In this document: piece after piece, positions 61,905-64,000 of the stretch | Layout: every line of letters begins with the position of its first letter | Numbering within the stretch: position 1 is the stretch's first letter | Assembly (NCBI RefSeq): GCF_007556815.1 | Contig: NZ_CP041745.1 | Span: forward strand, 2,581,001-2,645,000 | Reading direction: 5' to 3' | Source: Paraburkholderia megapolitana | Lineage (GTDB): Bacteria; Pseudomonadota; Gammaproteobacteria; Burkholderiales; Burkholderiaceae | DNA length: 64,000 bases | Translations under genes and position numbers: made by a program | The notes under the pieces: generated by a model | Told to the model about the DNA's origin: nothing | What the model saw: only the letters and a program-made list of their open reading frames with translations | Database searches by the model: none

Positions 61905-62708
61905 TCAACCGCCGTCGATTTCCTCGCCTTCCAGCGCAGCCGATAAGCGCCGCAGACCGAGCAGCGTCGCATCGGCGCCATGCAAAGCCTCGATACGCGT
62001 GCCGAGCCGCTCGAGCGCCGCAACGATCTCGTCGACCCGTTGGGTCTGCGTCGCGGCATGATCGATCAAACCGTGGATCGCCAACGAAACCGGATCGTCG
62101 GCGTTCGGCGCGATGCCGTAGGCGCTGAACGCCGCACGCACCGGCGCACCGTCGGCATCGATAGCCGTATCGATGCGTGCAGCAACAGGTGCCGCAGGAG
62201 CAATCACACGCGCCGGATTGCCGACCGCAGTGCCACCCGCCGGCACCGGCTTCACGACGACGGCGTTCGAACCGATCTTCGCATCGTCGCCAATCACGAA
62301 GCCGCCCAGCACTTTCGCGCCCGCACCGACGATCACACCGCGCCCGAGCGTCGGGTGACGCTTCGCACCCCGCGTGAGCGACGTACCGCCGAGCGTCACA
62401 CCCTGATAGATCGTGCAGTCATCGCCGACTTCGGCGGTCTCGCCGATCACGACACCCATGCCGTGATCGATGAAGACGCGCCGGCCGATCGTCGCGCCGG
62501 GGTGGATTTCAATGCCGGTCAGGAAACGTCCGAACTGCGACACACAGCGCGCGAGCCAGCGACGTTTGACGCGCCAGCATGCATGTGCGAACCGATGCAG
62601 CACGATGGCATGCAAGCCCGGATAACACGTGAGCACCTCCCAGGCGCTGCGTGCGGCGGGATCGCGCTCGCGGATCGTGGCGATGTCTTCGCGAAGTCTC
62701 GTGAACAT
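61905..62708 (-). CDS. cysE: Serine O-acetyltransferase CysE
   Basis: Acetylates serine for cysteine synthesis. The ATG at 62708 gives 267 residues ([42 protein letters not shown]). The left-handed beta-helix of hexapeptide repeats runs from about 60 to 165 ([42 protein letters not shown]), with the catalytic His in HGMG. The C-terminal ~95 residues after the hexapeptide domain are an unusual extension with a heptad-like end ([16 protein letters not shown]), which may be a coiled coil. Downstream of trmJ on the same strand. Confidence 0.93.
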   Translation of the reverse strand: MFTRLREDIATIRERDPAARSAWEVLTCYPGLHAIVLHRFAHACWRVKRRWLARCVSQFGRFLTGIEIHPGATIGRRVFIDHGMGVVIGETAEVGDDCTIYQGVTLGGTSLTRGAKRHPTLGRGVIVGAGAKVLGGFVIGDDAKIGSNAVVVKPVPAGGTAVGNPARVIAPAAPVAARIDTAIDADGAPVRAAFSAYGIAPNADDPVSLAIHGLIDHAATQTQRVDEIVAALERLGTRIEALHGADATLLGLRRLSAALEGEEIDGG

Positions 62709-62773
62709 GGCAATAACGCGTTGGTGAGAGGGGACCGCCCGCCTCCCCGGCCGATACGGTGAAGGCAAACGAC

Positions 62774-62799
62774 AGCTGCCGGTTATCGAACCGGCAGCT
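62774..62799. terminator. Hairpin between trmJ and cysE
   Basis: AGCTGCCGGTT (62774-62784) pairs perfectly with AACCGGCAGCT (62789-62799) around ATCG. The T run is short, so termination efficiency is uncertain. Possible end of trmJ transcription. Confidence 0.55.
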
Positions 62800-62905
62800 T
62801 TGCTTAGAACGTTTTCGGGGATTGTAGGGCGATTGTGCCAAACCTGCAGGAAGCCCACTCGGCCGGCAAGGTCGGCCGATGGCCGATAGAGAGCCGCTAC
62901 GCGAA

Positions 62906-63757
62906 CTACTCGCCGCCCGGCGCTTTCGCTTTCAGCAGGATGTGCTTGGCGATGCCGCGCACGATGTTCACCTCTTCGCGCTCGAGGCCCGAGCGGGCGA
63001 ACAACCTCCGCAGACGCGACATCAGCTTTTTCGGGTTCGCGGGATCGAGAAACTCAAGGGCGATCAGCGCGTTCTCGAGGTGCACATACATGCGTTCGAT
63101 TTCGTCGCTGGCGGCACGCGGGCTGGCATCCTCCGCCGGCACGCCGGCCGCGCCGATCGCAGCCGCTCCCACGGCGGCCGCGTCGCCGAGGTAGGCGATG
63201 CGCAACTCATACGACAGCACCTGAATCGCCTGCGCGAGATTCAGCGAACTGTAAGCGGGGTTGGCAGGAATATGCGCGAGCGCACTGCAACGCTCGACGT
63301 CCTCGTTCGAGAGACCGGTGCGCTCGTTGCCGAACACGAGCGCGATGTCGCCGCTTGCCGCATGCTCGCGTGCCGCGCTCGCCGCTGCGCGCGGCGCCAA
63401 TTGCGGCGGGCCGTACTCGCGGGCCCGCGCGGTCAACGCCACCGACCATTGCACGCCATTCAGCGCATCGGCGAGCGTGGGCACGACGTGCGCCGACGCG
63501 AGCACATCGTCGGCGCCACTTGCCATCGCGATCGCCTCCGGATCGGACTGCACGTGCGCCACGCGCGGCGCAACCAGCACGAGCCGCGAGAAGCCCATCG
63601 TTTTCAGCGCGCGCGCGGCCGCACCGACATTGCCGGGATGGCTCGGCTCGACCAGTACGAAGCGCGTCGACGTGAAGCCGCCGCGTACCGGGCCGCCAGG
63701 GTCGGCGGTGCCCGACGCGGTGTGGGAACGTGAAGAGGAAACGGGGAATTGGGCCAC
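62906..63757 (-). CDS. trmJ: tRNA (cytidine/uridine-2'-O-)-methyltransferase TrmJ
   Basis: SPOUT-family methyltransferase that 2'-O-methylates position 32 of several tRNAs. 283 residues from the GTG at 63757 (VAQFPVSSS); ATG codons at 63826 and 63886 are alternatives, chosen against because the family block starts at [31 protein letters not shown]. The SPOUT knot motifs are [18 protein letters not shown] and [27 protein letters not shown] helical C-terminal domain ([18 protein letters not shown]) follows. Upstream of cysE on the same strand. Confidence 0.92.
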   Translation of the reverse strand: MAQFPVSSSRSHTASGTADPGGPVRGGFTSTRFVLVEPSHPGNVGAAARALKTMGFSRLVLVAPRVAHVQSDPEAIAMASGADDVLASAHVVPTLADALNGVQWSVALTARAREYGPPQLAPRAAASAAREHAASGDIALVFGNERTGLSNEDVERCSALAHIPANPAYSSLNLAQAIQVLSYELRIAYLGDAAAVGAAAIGAAGVPAEDASPRAASDEIERMYVHLENALIALEFLDPANPKKLMSRLRRLFARSGLEREEVNIVRGIAKHILLKAKAPGGE

Positions 63758-64000
63758 GATGGCGGTCGGCGCGGGGGAAGCTGGAAAGCGGCTATGGTAG
63801 CGCCAATAGAAGGCGATCCCAACCATTGTCAATGTGCCTGCCGGTCGGAGCATGCGGCGAAACCATCGAGAGTCGGGTAAAATCACGCCTATTCGCGCCG
63901 TCTTCGAACGTGCGCCCCGCTCTTCTTCAATTCGTCTCCGTGGCTGGAACGCGCGCCAAATCCGCGTTCCGGGTTGTTTCCAGCTGGCTTTTGCCCGCTT
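63758..64000. other. Window edge, upstream of trmJ
   Basis: 243 bp with no recognised gene. TAAAAT at 63878-63883 could be a plus-strand -10 for a gene beyond the edge; in relatives I recall suhB lying here, but none of its coding sequence is visible. Confidence 0.35.

Overview
The window is a 64 kb piece of core chromosome from a high-GC betaproteobacterium of the family Burkholderiaceae, most like Burkholderia or Paraburkholderia. This placement rests on gene content and order recalled from that group (smc-zipA-ligA, dapC-dapD-arsC-like-dapE-prmB, tsaB-rimI-uracil-DNA glycosylase, aceA/aceB, yejABEF-fabI, cysS-alkA-like-accA-tilS-lysC), on high GC at third codon positions, and on the protein sequences. 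No database search was run. No prophage, insertion sequence, CRISPR array or rRNA operon was seen.

Layout. 1-8 kb (minus): a DMT exporter, smc, zipA and a ligA gene cut off by the left edge, covering chromosome organisation, division and ligation. 8-13 kb (plus): lysine/peptidoglycan precursor genes dapC, dapD, an ArsC-family reductase and dapE, then prmB. 13-24 kb: cardiolipin synthase, glutathione peroxidase, an ABC-F ATPase, a CoA-transferase, a small Burkholderia-type unknown, radA, alr, lplT and thiD. 23.6-27.1 kb (minus): tsaB, rimI, a family-4 uracil-DNA glycosylase and a DUF1853 gene, joined by overlapping stops and starts. 27-30 kb: an acyl-CoA-binding protein and a DEAD-box RNA helicase behind a strongly structured leader. 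29.6-35.6 kb: the glyoxylate shunt (aceA, aceB) with a universal stress protein, a LysR regulator and a HAD dehalogenase between them. 35.7-40.3 kb: small metabolic and regulatory genes, then five tRNA genes (Ala, Glu, Asp, Glu, Asp in transcription order) next to gltX. 40.6-49.7 kb: a patatin lipoprotein, a frameshifted NlpC/P60 hydrolase, the yejABEF peptide importer with a frameshifted yejA, fabI and a PXPV-repeat exported protein. 50-51.7 kb: an isolated Fic-domain gene beside tRNA-Ser, the most accessory-looking gene. 51.8-58.7 kb (minus): lysC, tilS, accA, an AlkA-like glycosylase with a histone-H1-like tail, and cysS. 58.9-64 kb: a TPR protein, two cyclophilins and lpxH (plus), then cysE and trmJ (minus).

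How the genes work together. Envelope and lipid supply recurs (dapC/D/E, alr, lpxH, accA, fabI, cls, lplT), as do translation and tRNA modification (gltX, cysS, tilS, tsaB, trmJ, rimI, prmB and six tRNAs) and DNA repair (ligA, radA, uracil-DNA glycosylase, AlkA-like). Most of the window is housekeeping sequence. The observations most worth a second look are the structured leader before the DEAD-box helicase, two frameshifts that are each explained by one missing C in a C run, a long inverted-repeat element between zipA and ligA, a Fic gene with a palindromic control region, and a tandemly duplicated tRNA-Glu/tRNA-Asp/terminator unit.
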